Shown: positions 24,871-36,840 of the stretch, one piece after another
Layout: each line of letters starts with the position of its first letter
Position numbering within the stretch: the stretch's first letter is position 1
The notes under the pieces: generated by a model
Databases searched by the model: none
What the model was told of the DNA's origin: nothing
The model's input: only the letters and a program-made list of their open reading frames with translations
DNA from: Isoetes taiwanensis
Lineage: Eukaryota > Streptophyta > Lycopodiopsida > Isoetales > Isoetaceae
Length of the DNA stretch: 64,000 nucleotides
NCBI GenBank assembly: GCA_021234155.1
Contig: JAJEKV010000023.1
Location: 2,346,557 to 2,410,556 of the forward strand
Direction of reading: 5' to 3'
Position numbers and translations under genes: made by a program

Positions 24871-26263
24871 GACAACAAGGATGTTTGTGGTCATAACAGT
24901 GCTTCTTGGGCAGTGAATAACAGTATCAACACATGAAAGGAGAAGGCCGACGATTGTTGCTTTGCAGGTGCTCCTTGCTGCTGGTTGGATCGCAAGCATT
25001 TGAGTTGCTCGTTCCGAAACGACGAAATTGTAGTTCCTTTGTTGCCTCAACATCCTTCTCTTACATAACTAAGCAATGTTGGAGTGGTGTATGCATCATA
25101 TATCCTAAGGGATGACGCCAAGTCAGCATGACGTTAAAATTCCTCCTCCTCCTCCTCCTCCTGTAGGAAGAGCAAAATGACTCGGTCTAGAAGGTTAAGG
25201 ATGATAACCCGAAGAATTCACCTTTAGCATATGAGCATATGCTTAGGGTGAGAAGAAACACCCCTATATACGTACATAAAATGTTGGAAAACACCCTTCC
25301 GCCAAGAAAATATAATAGAATGTCAGTAAGAGGGGCCTTCAACCCCTAGTATACATACGGAAACATCGAAAAAAACCCTTCCAGACACTCACTTGGTTTA
25401 TACGGGTCTTCCCCTGTGAATGCCCTGGGTGATAATGATGTCTCTGCATATGACCGAAGCATTACATGGCCACCGAGGCCATTTCTGCCTGGGCCATAGC
25501 ACCTCGCCAGAGGACGTTATCTAGCCCTCTAAAGGTATTTCATACCCTTAACATATTGGATTGTCATCGTACCCTACGTGTATACGCATATCTATATATC
25601 ATATAATATCAATGCATATATTTTATACTTTTTTAAAATGCACATAAGCTTGGGATCTTGATTTGTTTGCTCATTGTACATATCTTAGGGATTTTTTAAT
25701 CTTGTGAGTGCACATGTGCACGCGCAAGGATTTAGGATGATACGAATGGTGGATCCCATAGGCTAATGTTTCTGCTGTATAGTGGACTTTAAAATGCTTA
25801 ATGCATAAATTTGAGATCTCTATATGATCATGTCCGAGCATCATTTAAAAAAAGTGCACCATTTGATAAGCGCCCCTCACATTCATCAAACAACACAGTA
25901 TGAAAATGGAATTGATCCCTTTGTCATTTTATTGGTGTATTTGGGTGAAATGGGACATGTTGACGTTAACTGGTGGTTGTGATTAAACTTATTGGGTATG
26001 GAACCTTGTTGGTTGTTGGCAAAATGCGACGAAAAATCATTGTTTGTTATGCCGAAAAGATATGTTGTCCACACCCTGGAATTGTCTTTTCTTCTTCATT
26101 TTTCTTCTACAAATAATTCAATTCAGTTTATCATTGTGTATCGAGATGTCGATTTCATGGCAATCATAATGCAATGCACAAGAAAATGTGCTTGATTGGA
26201 AATGTCATATTAAATAGAGAAGAACTCGTGGACAATGTTTAAAGGTGAAGAGAGTGTTATTTC
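24871..26263. other. Non-coding stretch with a short CCT microsatellite (25,141-25,162)
   Basis: The only clear structure is a run of about seven CCT/TCC triplets at 25,141-25,162. Near 25,255-25,385 two related blocks recur loosely (acacccctatatacgtacat and ccctagtatacatacgg). No gene recognised. Confidence 0.5.
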
Positions 26264-26431
26264 TTAATATGGAAAAAAAAAGAACGCCAAGACATTTAAA
26301 AGAAGAAAAACAAGATAATAAAAAGAATGTCTGGCTATGGAGCTCGGGCAGCCTGAAACGTCCACAACGTTAGACCCATCCGGCGATGGCGTGGGCTCCA
26401 TATCTGTGCTCGACAACGACCACTTTACAAC
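26264..26431 (-). CDS. Possible terminal exon encoding a GPI-anchor-like tail
   Basis: On the minus strand a good acceptor (cggttgcag, ending at 26,432) is followed in phase 0 by 55 codons and a stop. The peptide starts VVKWSLSSTDMEP, has a Pro/Ser-rich stretch (TPSPDGS) and ends in about 20 hydrophobic residues (FYYLVFLLLNVLAFFFF). That is the layout of a GPI-anchor attachment signal. It lies about 350 bp downstream of the GH17 stop on the same strand. It could be an alternative last exon of that gene, the last exon of a lost gene, or chance. No upstream partner exon was found. Confidence 0.3.
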   Translation of the reverse strand, partial: VVKWSLSSTDMEPTPSPDGSNVVDVSGCPSSIARHSFYYLVFLLLNVLAFFFFPY

Positions 26432-26777
26432 CTGCAACCGTCGCACGATTATTATCAGAAGATGACAACCTAGCTATGGTAACTATAGGACACTTTAGGA
26501 CTTTGATTTTAGACCCGAGATTCTATTTCTAAACGTAAGAGACGAAAACTCGATGCTTTTCTTGTCATTATAGGCTTTGGTGGGGACTTTTTAGCCGCTG
26601 AAGTATCTATTGTTCAACCAACATTAACCTAAGAAGGTAAGATATCTAGCTCCGAAAAGAAAATGTAAGAGTTAGATTCTGTTCATTATCATGCTTGTAT
26701 GAGTCAGATTACACTAGTAAAAAGGAATGATGGTAGAATAATCTGTTGCTAATGTGAGAAGTGAAAACAGTAGTAGA

Positions 26778-28257
26778 TCACAATAAGGGGAATGCGCAAA
26801 GCAGAAAAGGGGCAAGAACAAGAAAAAATGTGCTGTCAATGACGTCATTAATCTGTTTGAATGCTGAAGAAAATTGAAGATGATTTGATGCTGAAATAGT
26901 GTATACCTCTGTCATGTTGGGATAGAATAATCCGAAATGGCGCTCTGATTCACTTCCGGTCTTTAGATCTTCATTAAATAGCTCAAAAATATATGTAACA
27001 ATCCTCGTGCCTGGTTTCATTGGAGTGCCCTTTGCAGGATTATGTAGAACATGTGAAATTAGGTTATTATTATAAGTCTCTGCATTTTCCAAACTTGCAC
27101 CGATATCTCCAGCAGATGGCCAGCCTGTTTCTGATACAACAACTTCCATTCCATCATAATTCAACCTTTTAATGGCAGAATAAACTGCATCCATTTGTGC
27201 ATCAAAAAGATTTGTGTAATGCAAATTTGTATTTGTATCTGTATATCCTGTTGCATTGGAGTTGAATAAAGCATAGTCCAATTCTATGCTGTTGGTATTA
27301 TCCTTATAAGCAAAGTAGGGATACACGTCTATCGTAAAGAATGATCCCGTCTCATTCTGAAATGCAAGAATAGATTGCATAGTGCTTGTAAGACTGCTTT
27401 TAAATTCACCAGATGAAGGAGGAAAAGAGGTGCTCAGGACATCAAAAGCATGCGGAGTTGAAATTTTGATTGAATCAGTTAAACTCAAATTTCTCAATGA
27501 ATTGTAGATGTTCTGCATAGCCGGAACTACATATTGAGTATAAGAATCTGCCCTGGTTAGGATTTCGTTTCCTACCAAAATTGTGGTAATTTTCGTAGAG
27601 TCCAGATATGGAACTATGTTAGTATTGACCCAATTGTCTGATTGTCCCTGTGTAGCAGCAATTTCTTGCATGCTTTCATCTGGTAGCATAACCATGAGGG
27701 AAATCCCTGTATTTGCAAATGCCTTAAGAATGTCTGGATTGACATCATAAATTTTCACCATTCCAAAGTTTTGATTCTTTGCAAAAGTTGCAACTTCGGA
27801 AGGTGATGGAAGATCATCAGCAATGCGACCATAATTGACACCAATTTTGGCAGCCGTTGCTCCTGCACAAGATTACTGCAGTTTTAATATCTGAAATAAT
27901 AATGTTTAATCTGATCTGATTGAAAAGAGAAGCTAGATATGCTCAATATAGAAAGGATTACGTTTTCTAAGTAATTGTTTCTTATTAATGGAATAAGCTA
28001 GCAACAGTTTTGCAGGAATGATGATGAAATTTCTGAACTAAGTGTAACTGAATCATGGAATGAAACAAATGATGCAGGAACTCCTAAGGAGCAGTTGGAA
28101 GAGGATCGATTTGAAACAATGATGGTAAATACTGAACAGAACGTTATCTAGAATAAGTACCTTGTTGCAATAAGAAGGAACAGAACGTGAGGACAATAAG
28201 AAGATGGAGGTAGATGAACATGTGTAATGATGCCCATCTGCACTCCATGGCCACCAT
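26778..28257 (-). CDS. Glucan endo-1,3-beta-glucosidase, GH17 family, probably GPI-anchored
   Basis: There are two exons. Exon 1 (28,257-28,161) encodes a 32-codon signal peptide starting MVAMECRWAS with core LLIVLTFCSFLL. A 298-bp GT-AG intron (28,160-27,863) follows. Exon 2 (27,862-26,778) is in phase and begins ATAAKIGVNYGRIADDLPS, the classic start of mature GH17 enzymes. The product is 393 residues. The acid/base Glu is E132 in LVGNEI. The nucleophile is E277 in VVVSETGWPSAG, which fits the family signature. YIFELFNEDLKTG and RHFGLFYPNMTEVY complete the barrel. There is no CBM43/X8 module. The C-terminus is hydrophobic (FFLVLAPFLLCAFPLL), as in a GPI signal. The enzyme hydrolyses beta-1,3-glucan (callose) at the wall or plasma membrane. 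No disabling change was seen, and no convincing promoter or poly(A) signal could be assigned. Confidence 0.93.
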
Positions 28258-30620
28258 GTTGCAGAGGTGATTGAACAATAGCTCTATCATTTAAGGGGAG
28301 AAAAAGACGGTGCAACTGGGCCCTTCATTTGGCCAATTGTCAAAATGTGTGGGCATACCAAAATGCATTGGTGAAGATAAACTCGAATTTAGCATCCTTG
28401 ATGATGTAGCAACCTTAATGGCAACCAATCCTTCATTCTCTTGATCTCTTGGTATCCTGTGCCGACCCATTTACACACTAACCCACTTGGTAGCCCACAT
28501 CTTTGTTACTTAAAAAGTAAATGCTAAACAAAGAATTTATCTTTTTGTTTCTAGAAAACATGGTCTAAAAAGTAGCTCCACACGGCCCACAGATATTCTC
28601 GCATAAAAAGGTTCACTGCTGACACAAAAGAAGAGCTGTTAGTGTTTATATTGAAGCATAATCCTTAGATAGATGTTAAAGTCTATGCTGCATTAACTCT
28701 TATATGACGTGGAATATTACACGTTATTTCCGTTCGATCACCAAATTTGACTTAGCCTTTGTTTGTACCGGAAAAACCAGCCTTTGAAGAAACCACTGTT
28801 TATCATTATATATAGTTGCATGAAAGTTAAGCATGACATGTGTGCAAGAAATTATGTTATTGACGTAGCTGAACTGTAAATTCACAGATCATCGACAGTT
28901 GGTGGAGTTTTTGTTTGCATATTTTTTAGCACATAGTCACTGCACGCAACCATTCGCTTCCATTTTGCATCTGAACATATAGTGGTTCTAAGGTCTTATA
29001 ATAAATATTATTGTTTGTAGCTGCTATTTTATAGTGGAAATGGCGGTGTTATTATTTGGACTTAGTGAATAGTGACCTCTATTTAGCACCATCACAATTG
29101 CCTTCTTATTTTTAACATTAATTACAAATTTAACAACACAAGTGCATAAAACCACTAGCATTGCTGTTTTTTAAATTTTACTTAATTATTTGGTGTGGGT
29201 ACTCATTGGTATCCCAATTGTTTCTTAATAAAAAGGCATTAATATGGTAAAAATGGGCTTTATTTATAAACAAGTTGCTATCGCAACAAAGGGTTGCCCT
29301 CGATATCAAGTTATTACCAAAATAGAGAAAATCTAAATTGTCTTTGAGACATTTGTGACAGTAAATTGAAAGTGACCCTAACATCCGCAAAAAGAAATTG
29401 CCTAGTCAACAATGTGAATTAAATAATGGCCAATATAAATTTAATATATTTCAGTAGTGCTTTAGTTTGTTGCTATGCGATTCGGTTCAATGATGGTTCG
29501 CACATTGGAGAAACGTTGTAGTTCAAAAGCAATTTTGATGCCTTAGAAGATGAATATGTGCTTCATTAGTGCTTGTCAATATTTGATTGTTAGGTTCAAG
29601 ATTTGTATTATGGAATACATGCTAATAACATTTATGTCATTTGTTTGAAGATTTTGCATTTATAATAGTTTGTCAAATTGGGTGTTCATTAAATGATATC
29701 ATTCGGTAGCATGTCAATTACAACCTAGATGAGATGTTGATTGTTTTATATCCGTAGAGTTCGCGTAATTCGTAGATAGGTACGAGTTTATATCAACTTT
29801 ATTTCTCATTTTCGATTGTCAAAAGTAGCATTGCATTCTTATGGCTTTCTTCGTAAATGGTGGAGAGGGAGGAGGAGGAGGATACCAATCGTAGCCATAC
29901 CACTCCAGAATACCAATCGTAGCCAACAAACCTAACCCTAATAAAAAAATACATATAGGTCTAAAACAAGGTGTCACAAGATTAGGGGCCCCTCCGTGGC
30001 CTGAGAGGGTGGAGTGTCTTAAATCGTAGTTCAAAGTCATGTTTTGACAATTCATTCAAATTGCTACTTGACAATAGAATACTTGGTACCATAAGCATTA
30101 GTAGCATGGTGTTGTTCCATACAATAGATTATAAACAACAGAGTTGAATATTAGACAAATATTGTCCATTCCAAAGATTTAAAGTGTACTCCAATGTCAC
30201 ATCATGAAATTGACTAAGACTATTTTATGGCATTAGAAAGGATTGATTAATCCTAAGTGAATAGTAGTTGTATTTGGTGAACAATACTATCTCTTTATCT
30301 AATTATAAGAGAAAATATGGCTAATGGGTTGTTGAATAGCAAATACTCTTATCCCTCCCGTTTGGCAATGTCCCAAGATAATCAATAGTTCAACATAAGC
30401 TATTGATCCTGCATACATGAAGTTAGTTATGTTTTTGCATAATTAAAAAAGAAAGAGCAAATATAGAGATCATATAGATTATATCATTATTTCCATCCAT
30501 AGACGTAGTCGAACATTTGAGTTAATAGTAAACCTAATGCTAGACACGCATTTTTCAGATTCCGGGTTTAAGTAGTCGAGATATGGCAAAATGCATTTGT
30601 TGCTCTAATTTTACAGCAGA
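28258..30620. other. Non-coding stretch upstream of GH17
   Basis: AT-rich DNA with no gene recognised. On the minus strand ctatatata near 28,807-28,813 could be a TATA element for GH17, but that would imply a leader of about 500 bases, so I give it little weight. A short GGA-triplet run lies at 29,868-29,881. Confidence 0.4.
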
Positions 30621-30624
30621 TTAA

Positions 30625-30972
30625 TAGTAGGGCCATAACTTTTTTGTTTCTCAAGCATGATAGTAGGGCCATAACTTCTGTTTCTCAAGCATGACCATAC
30701 ACTAGAAGCATACAAAACGACGCAATCAACATAAGAAGGTTATTTACATCAGTTATCCAAAATGCTCAAATTAGATCACTACTGATAGAAAGGCAAAAAA
30801 GCCCAACCATATAAGTTAGTCAATAGCCTCACAGAAAATCAATCAACCACAATGAATAGAATAAAACATCATGTCAATCGATGAATGGACCTCCTTCAAT
30901 TGACCTCAATCAACCACAAAGAATAGAGTAAAACATCATGTCAATCAATGAATGGACCTCCTTCAATTGACC
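30625..30972. repeat. Two small tandem duplications (33-bp and 67-bp periods)
   Basis: At 30,625-30,698 the block tagtagggccataact plus tttctcaagcatga occurs twice about 33 bp apart. At 30,839-30,905 and 30,906-30,972 a 67-bp unit (tcaatcaaccacaa, then aaaacatcatgtcaatc) is repeated with about five differences. Neither codes for anything. Confidence 0.85.
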
Positions 30973-31660
30973 TCCTGCTCGTTAATGTGGTAAGTGCTTA
31001 AGTTCTTTTCCACTATTGGCTTGGATTGCAACAATAAGACAATCAAAATGAGAATCCTTCATAAAAATTATTCGTTATGAGACAACCTACAATGTTATAT
31101 TGAGCTTATGTAAACTTTTATAGAGTAAAAAATGTGTCGCCAAAGATTTATTCTTGTTACTTTGACAGTATAGATATAGCTAAAACCTATCAAGCTCATT
31201 GCATGCAATAAATAAATTTGCCGACTAGAAAATATTAGTCCATGACTAGAAAATATTAGTCCATGCCATAGGACACCTCCTTTCAGGTGCTCACCTCCTG
31301 CCATAGCTATCTATAGTAAATGCATAAAGGTATGCTGCTTCCAAATGTGTACGGAAATTTCAATATGTAATCCGGCCATGAACCTTGAAGTCGAAAGCAT
31401 TCTCGTGCCATAGAGACAATCTATAATTCTCAGAGACAACCTATAATTTTATTTCCGCTTTTGAAAGTCCCGATAGACTAATGCAAAGATGATGCCAAGC
31501 ATATATTCTCTCTACTCCCAAGAATTCTTATGAACACATCATGAGAAATGTAATGATGACGAAAGTCCATTCCTATATCCTAGCAGAAGCACAAAAAAAG
31601 TGAATTCCATATGATTTTGGTTCCTGCCTTGATTTATTGAACACTGCCTTGATCTATTGA
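30973..31660. other. Non-coding stretch with a 23-bp duplication at ~31,224-31,266
   Basis: The block gactagaaaatattagtcca occurs twice in immediate succession at about 31,224 and 31,245. No gene recognised. Confidence 0.5.
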
Positions 31661-31960
31661 GCTATTTAGACTGGGAATTTGGAAAATACCCACCTAGTAA
31701 TACTTCTAGGCATTTGATTAACCTTTCCCATGCCCGGGTGTTTCAATGCAAGCAGAGATACTATCTATTAGATACAAATCATTCCCCAATCATCAGAATT
31801 CGTAAACAAACAAACTATTTGTCTCATTTAGACATATTTAGACTACAAATTTGAAAAAGATCCATCTAGTAATACTGTTAGGCATTTGATTAAGCTTTGT
31901 AATGCCTATTGTTTCAAGGAAAACAGAGATACTGTCTACTAGATATGGTCATTTTTACAA
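31661..31960. repeat. Diverged direct duplication, ~177-bp offset
   Basis: The segment around 31,664-31,770 (atttagactgggaatttgg, ctagtaatacttctaggca, cagagatactatctattaga) recurs at about 31,840-31,945 as atttagactacaaatttg, ctagtaatactgttaggca and cagagatactgtctactaga. Copies differ by about 15-20 percent. The 65-codon frame over the first copy is not preserved in the second. Confidence 0.75.
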
Positions 31961-33450
31961 TCTGCTGTAAATGGTATTCTAGTTGTGTAAGCCTATATGA
32001 AACCTATCTCCTCACATTATTAGTATCTACGAAAGGTGATATGCTTCAAGAACACTAATAAAAGCAACATAATCTCCATTTTGAACACATACAATGGAAG
32101 TCCAAGGCCTTACAACTGTTTTGCACATTCTAACAGATACTATACTAATAGCTAATGTAAAGATTAAGCAAGTGAATGAATTTACACTCTGCTAAATGCA
32201 TATTTCCTACAGAAGCAAGGACATTGATAAAGATAATGGTATCAGATGTCATACTTTCCATTTGCATTTGATGTAGCAATTTCAAGGCCTCCACGACACG
32301 CCCCTCGCTTCACATATCTAGAATTCGTGAGCATTTTTAAAACTAAGCAATACCTCAAAAAGAACTCTATGTGTGCAAGGTGAAAGACGAAGATGAATAT
32401 GCGTAAAATGATGTGATCAAAACCATGATGCTGCATCAAAGATAGCATGCCTAGACCACGAGGAATACTCACAACCCTCAATTAGCAACTCAACTCCTTC
32501 AGGAGATAAACCCCTCAAGCAATGAACCCACGAGCCATCTTTGGGCCTTCACCGCTTCAAGAAAGAATTTGTAGACTCAATAACCGATGTGGTATCCGGG
32601 CCAGAACTCCAAAGAATACACAAATGAATGAATCTTTCTTTCTTCGATGTAGCAATTTGCAAATTTAGGCAAAGACAACCCGTTTTAAGACCGAACCAAA
32701 TATTTGATCAAAACCTAGAGCCCGCACATGATTCCAGCTTTTCTTCACAGAGCCCATGCTTGCCGGATTTCTATACCGGCACCACTATCTTCCTCGATTC
32801 CTACACCTTATTCATCCGCCTAACTAGGGGCGCAGGCAAAATACTTTAGGGGCACACGGCGGGCGGCGCTTGCCGGAGCACCATAACTCGCCGTCCGACA
32901 ATCTATCGGAAATAAGTGATGGAAATAAGTGAAGCACGCCATTCAACCAATCAGAAGTTATTATATATTGCAAATGAAGCAATGATCTTCTAACATTCAT
33001 ACTTGTAAATGCAGCATTAGATCAGATTCTGTGGTATTCCACGATGGCATCGATGCAATCTCTAATTGAGAGATGTGGCTAACCGATAGAGGCCGGATTT
33101 CCGCAAAAGCAGATGAGCATTACCTTTAAGGAAGAATGATCTAAGGAGGGACCATTTGTGAGGATGCCGTAAGAAAAACCCCAATCCTGAAGAACAACAA
33201 CAAGGGTTACAATAACTCCTGGCTACCGCATACGTGAGAAGGCCCTTTGAATGAAGCTTTAAACAATGCCGGATTTCCAAGCAAGAATTCGAGGTGTAGA
33301 ACTGAGGTGCGGCCATAGCCAAGTCCGGCGGATAGCGCTTGTGTAGCAGTCGATAATGGGGCCGATGACCGACCATTTACACAGGCGAGCCGCTTTTAGC
33401 AAATATCAAGATATGCCGTATATGCCAAAGATATACTTGAATATGCCCAC
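31961..33450. other. Non-coding stretch, no gene recognised
   Basis: Only short frames with no recognisable domain. The longest (33,062-33,376 minus, 104 codons) encodes a mixed basic/hydrophobic peptide of no known family. GC rises near 32,820-33,400, and just downstream a TATA motif appears, so this may be the upstream part of an unidentified LTR. Confidence 0.4.
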
Positions 33451-33454
33451 ATAC

Positions 33455-33486
33455 CCATATAAATGAGGGTTTGCCCCTAGGGGCAA
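33455..33486 (+). promoter_or_regulatory. TATA-like motif followed by a 16-bp palindrome
   Basis: catataaatgag at 33,456-33,467 is followed at 33,471-33,486 by the perfect palindrome ttgcccctaggggcaa. A TATA box, then a short GC-rich palindrome, then an AT-rich leader resembles the R-region start of some plant LTRs. No matching second LTR or coding region was found, so the assignment is tentative. Confidence 0.3.
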
Positions 33487-34920
33487 CCCAAAAAACACTT
33501 AGCTTTCATTTTCATATTATAGCTTCAATGAAAAAATCATCATATTTTGCTCACCTCTCTAATAAAAAAGCCAAGTGGTGATTACACATTCTAGGCAAGC
33601 TCAATACCATTTAAAACTACTCCAACTCAATGCCATTCATGAACTCCTCTTCTTATTTTCTACTCTTCTGGTTTTATATTAGTCTTGCATTTTCTAGCTC
33701 ATGCTCATGTGTTCCTACTCATGCATGTTCTTGATTATACCCTTTTCAGTTATACCATACATTTTATAAGATATTGTAGAAGGGTAAGGGTAATGCGATT
33801 GCAACATAATTTCCAGCCTGGAAAAGCTTGGAGCTGTCAACTGAGTTGTTGACCAAGAATCGTGTTACCCTTATACCATATACGAAATTTATCGCGGCCG
33901 CCACGAACGTTTCTCTTCATCATTTCTCATGTATTGCATCCTCAGGCTGGCACGTTATTGCTAAATTATTTAATACACATCTTGATGTTATGAAACATGT
34001 AGGATTTCAACATGCATGTTTTGGCCTATTGTTCGAGTACCTATACAATAGAAAGTTTCTGATCCTGATGACCGTAAGATTCCATATATATAATAGTGTC
34101 ATTCAATGATACTCTGTGGGTTTTGAACCTTGGGCAAGAGACATCCGTATACAACGATTTGACCTTCCAGATACACTTGTTAGAGTCTGCCATGGCCCAT
34201 TGATTGTTAAAGGAAGAAAAGTGTGATCACTGGGATCGAATTGGCTCCTTTACAGGCCTTTCTCAATTCTTTACCTTACATTTTAACATTCTGTATGTTG
34301 ATTTGGATAGAATATTTGGTGAAGAAACATCTGGCGGGCAGTCATGGACATAAGGTCTCCCCTTCTACAGCTATGCTCAATCCAGGAGACCATTGAGTGC
34401 CTAACTGAATGAAATCGGAAGTCATTGGATACAAAACTTTGGAAACAAATCTAAGGAACAAAGACATCTGGGCTTTCAACATAGCGCTCAAGAAGTATTT
34501 CGAGGAGAAGCTTCATATTCTGGAGTCGGCCCATGATGACTAGATCCTTCACCTACTTGATGCCAGTATTTATGGACCAAACGAGCTGGATCATCTTATG
34601 TTTGAATATACCAATGAGGCCTTCTTTGCGATCACATTAGATGAAGTACTGGATTATTGATCGTTTGAACGGGGGCCGAAGATTGGAATCTTGGGTTCAT
34701 ATAACTTGTTTTTCTGGTGTCGATTAAGATTTTTAATTTGTGACAACTCTTTTTTATTTCTGTTGGTTATCGAATTGTTCTTTTTGAAATGTTTGAAACT
34801 TGAGAGGTATACTTATTGAATGTTATGTAAATCAAGACCCTTTTTCGGTTAAGCAGGAGACTTCTTGCTACCGAGCAAATATGACGTTCCATATATGGTA
34901 TACATATACATACGATGACA
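33487..34920. other. Non-coding stretch, no gene recognised
   Basis: A 93-codon frame (33,828-34,109) and a stop-broken stretch near 34,490-34,660 (KKYFEEKLHILES, then YGPNELDHLMFEY) look more protein-like than their surroundings. They match no family I recognise. They may belong to a decayed transposon next to element B. Confidence 0.35.
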
Positions 34921-36840
34921 TGTCACCAGGGTATAATTAGACCCTTATGGGGTCAATAGGAGATAACTTGGATTAACCTAAAAGGATTTTTATTAGCTAT
35001 GCTAAAATATTAGTGAGTCAATAAGCTAATTAGGCTAATTAGGTTATTAATTAATAAAAGTCAACCAACTAAGCAGTGCCATCTGGCCCAAGTCGATTGG
35101 CCCGAGAGACCTTGCTAAGTTTGGAGAGCAAATTGGGGCCCTATCCCCACCTCCCGCTCCAAATCGATTTGGGTTGGAGGAAGGAGAAACTGGCCAACGG
35201 TCTGAACAGACTTGAAGAATGGAAGCCTTTCGTGATAATGGCTCTAGCCAAGAGACCAATTAGTTCCTAGATAATTTGTGCTTCCGCTAACTCTTCTCTG
35301 CTGAAATGGAATGGTTAATTTCTCTTCTATATGTTACTAAGATGATGAATACTTTGATTATGATCGTGTTCTCTCTTTCTGTTTCTCCTGTATGTCTGGG
35401 GTTAGGATAGGGTAAAGACCTGAAAGCTTCCTAGAAGTAGAGATGTCTCTAGATAGAACCCTTAAGACCTAGTAAATGCGGCCTGTGCACAATGGCCCAC
35501 TTGGCTGTGGATGCTACATCGTAATTCAGCATCAGATAATGGCTACGATGGTGAAACGGAGGTGGGGTCTTGCCTAGCGTGGCTACAGGACCCTACAGTG
35601 TGCTAGGCTTATAGTCGGTCTTCGCGTTGGGGCCAGGTATGGGTCCAACACCTCCTGGGTCGCAGGAAAACGTGCCTATATGGATGTCCTTGGCTCGATG
35701 GGTGCGGCGAGGTGGCTCATGGATTTTGGGGGGTTCAAGTCGGATACGGATGCAGGGGTCGCTAAGGAGGCACGCATTCTCTATTACACCCAAGGATCTA
35801 TCGTGGTCGAGAAGGGGACGCCTCCCTGACTTGCCTCATCGGACTGGGGAGATGTAACCTGGAGTAGTCTCATAGGGTGACTCCATGAGATTGTATTTCC
35901 AGAAGGCTACAATCACGCTATAGCATGTTTCAGCCTATCTGCAAAGTGTGCACATGAACCCTAGCCATTGTTCTATGCCAGCCAACGCCGTGTTATACCT
36001 TTGTTTGCTGTTATCTTGAGGCCCTGACCATCAGTCGATTCCATGGAGTCTGAGCCTAGAGTGGAGCCCTTATTTATGGTATATTGCCTATGTTATCTTG
36101 TACTTGTATTACCATGTAGATGATGATGATGGATGGACCACCCTTCGTGGTGGTATATTATTTTGAGCATGATTGCTATGTGCTAACATGTATGTATGCT
36201 TCCACTGTATAGGATCCCCATAGAGGAGGTGGGACGAATGACACTTCCGTGTTCCTCACCCGGACAGTTGGCCATCCCGTTGGTCCGAGTTAGACGGAGG
36301 GCCGTTCCATGGTGACGTAGTTGCCACGAGAGGGGAATTCCCTGTATCTGTGCGATAGGAGCATCATATAGATTCTCGGAGCATCACAGCGGGTATCGTA
36401 ACATCATTTTGGTAGACCAAATCATTGCATTGGCCATAGTCTAACTCTTTTTAGGTTGGTTGTAGGAGACTTTGTCTTAGGTTAAACTACCCCAATTCCG
36501 TAGTTAGGATCTCAGGCCGCCTAGTTATAAGAGGACTAAACTAGTTGGATATGAGGATGTAAGCTAGTATGGTAAGTATATTAAGTTGTGTAGAAAAAGG
36601 TCTCTTTGTTTTCAAGGGCTTATACCTTTTCTAGGTAACTCGGATGGAGGCGATTTTTGCAACGTTTCGGGCATGGTCCAATTACCCTAGAGATACTAGC
36701 ATCCTGCATCAAAACGACATCAAATGGGCCCGGGAGCACAGGGTGCGTGTGAGCAAAACGACGTTTTAGAATTGAAAAAGAAACCCATATTTCACCCGAC
36801 ACGCACTCGTATAAAAAAAATGCGTATTTCCACCGTATAA
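34921..36840 (+). mobile_element. 5' LTR of Ty3/gypsy element B (3' boundary unresolved)
   Basis: It begins tgtcaccagggtataattag and aligns with the LTRs at 11,056 (plus) and at 57.6-56.16 kb (minus). It contains atggatggaccacccttcgtgg at about 36,130 and gatccccatagaggaggtgg at about 36,213, the block that reappears at 43,101. TATA-like elements lie at 36,810 and 36,836. An AATAAA lies near 37,027, so the full LTR probably runs past 37,000 and the R/U5 border is not defined here. No primer-binding site could be placed with confidence. Confidence 0.75.

Noticed and set aside
11056-36840. The LTRs at 11 kb and 35 kb as the two ends of one 26-kb element
   Set aside because: They are strongly diverged, each is followed by its own pre-gag, gag and RT, and the UGT relic and GH17 gene lie between them. 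They are separate insertions of one family.
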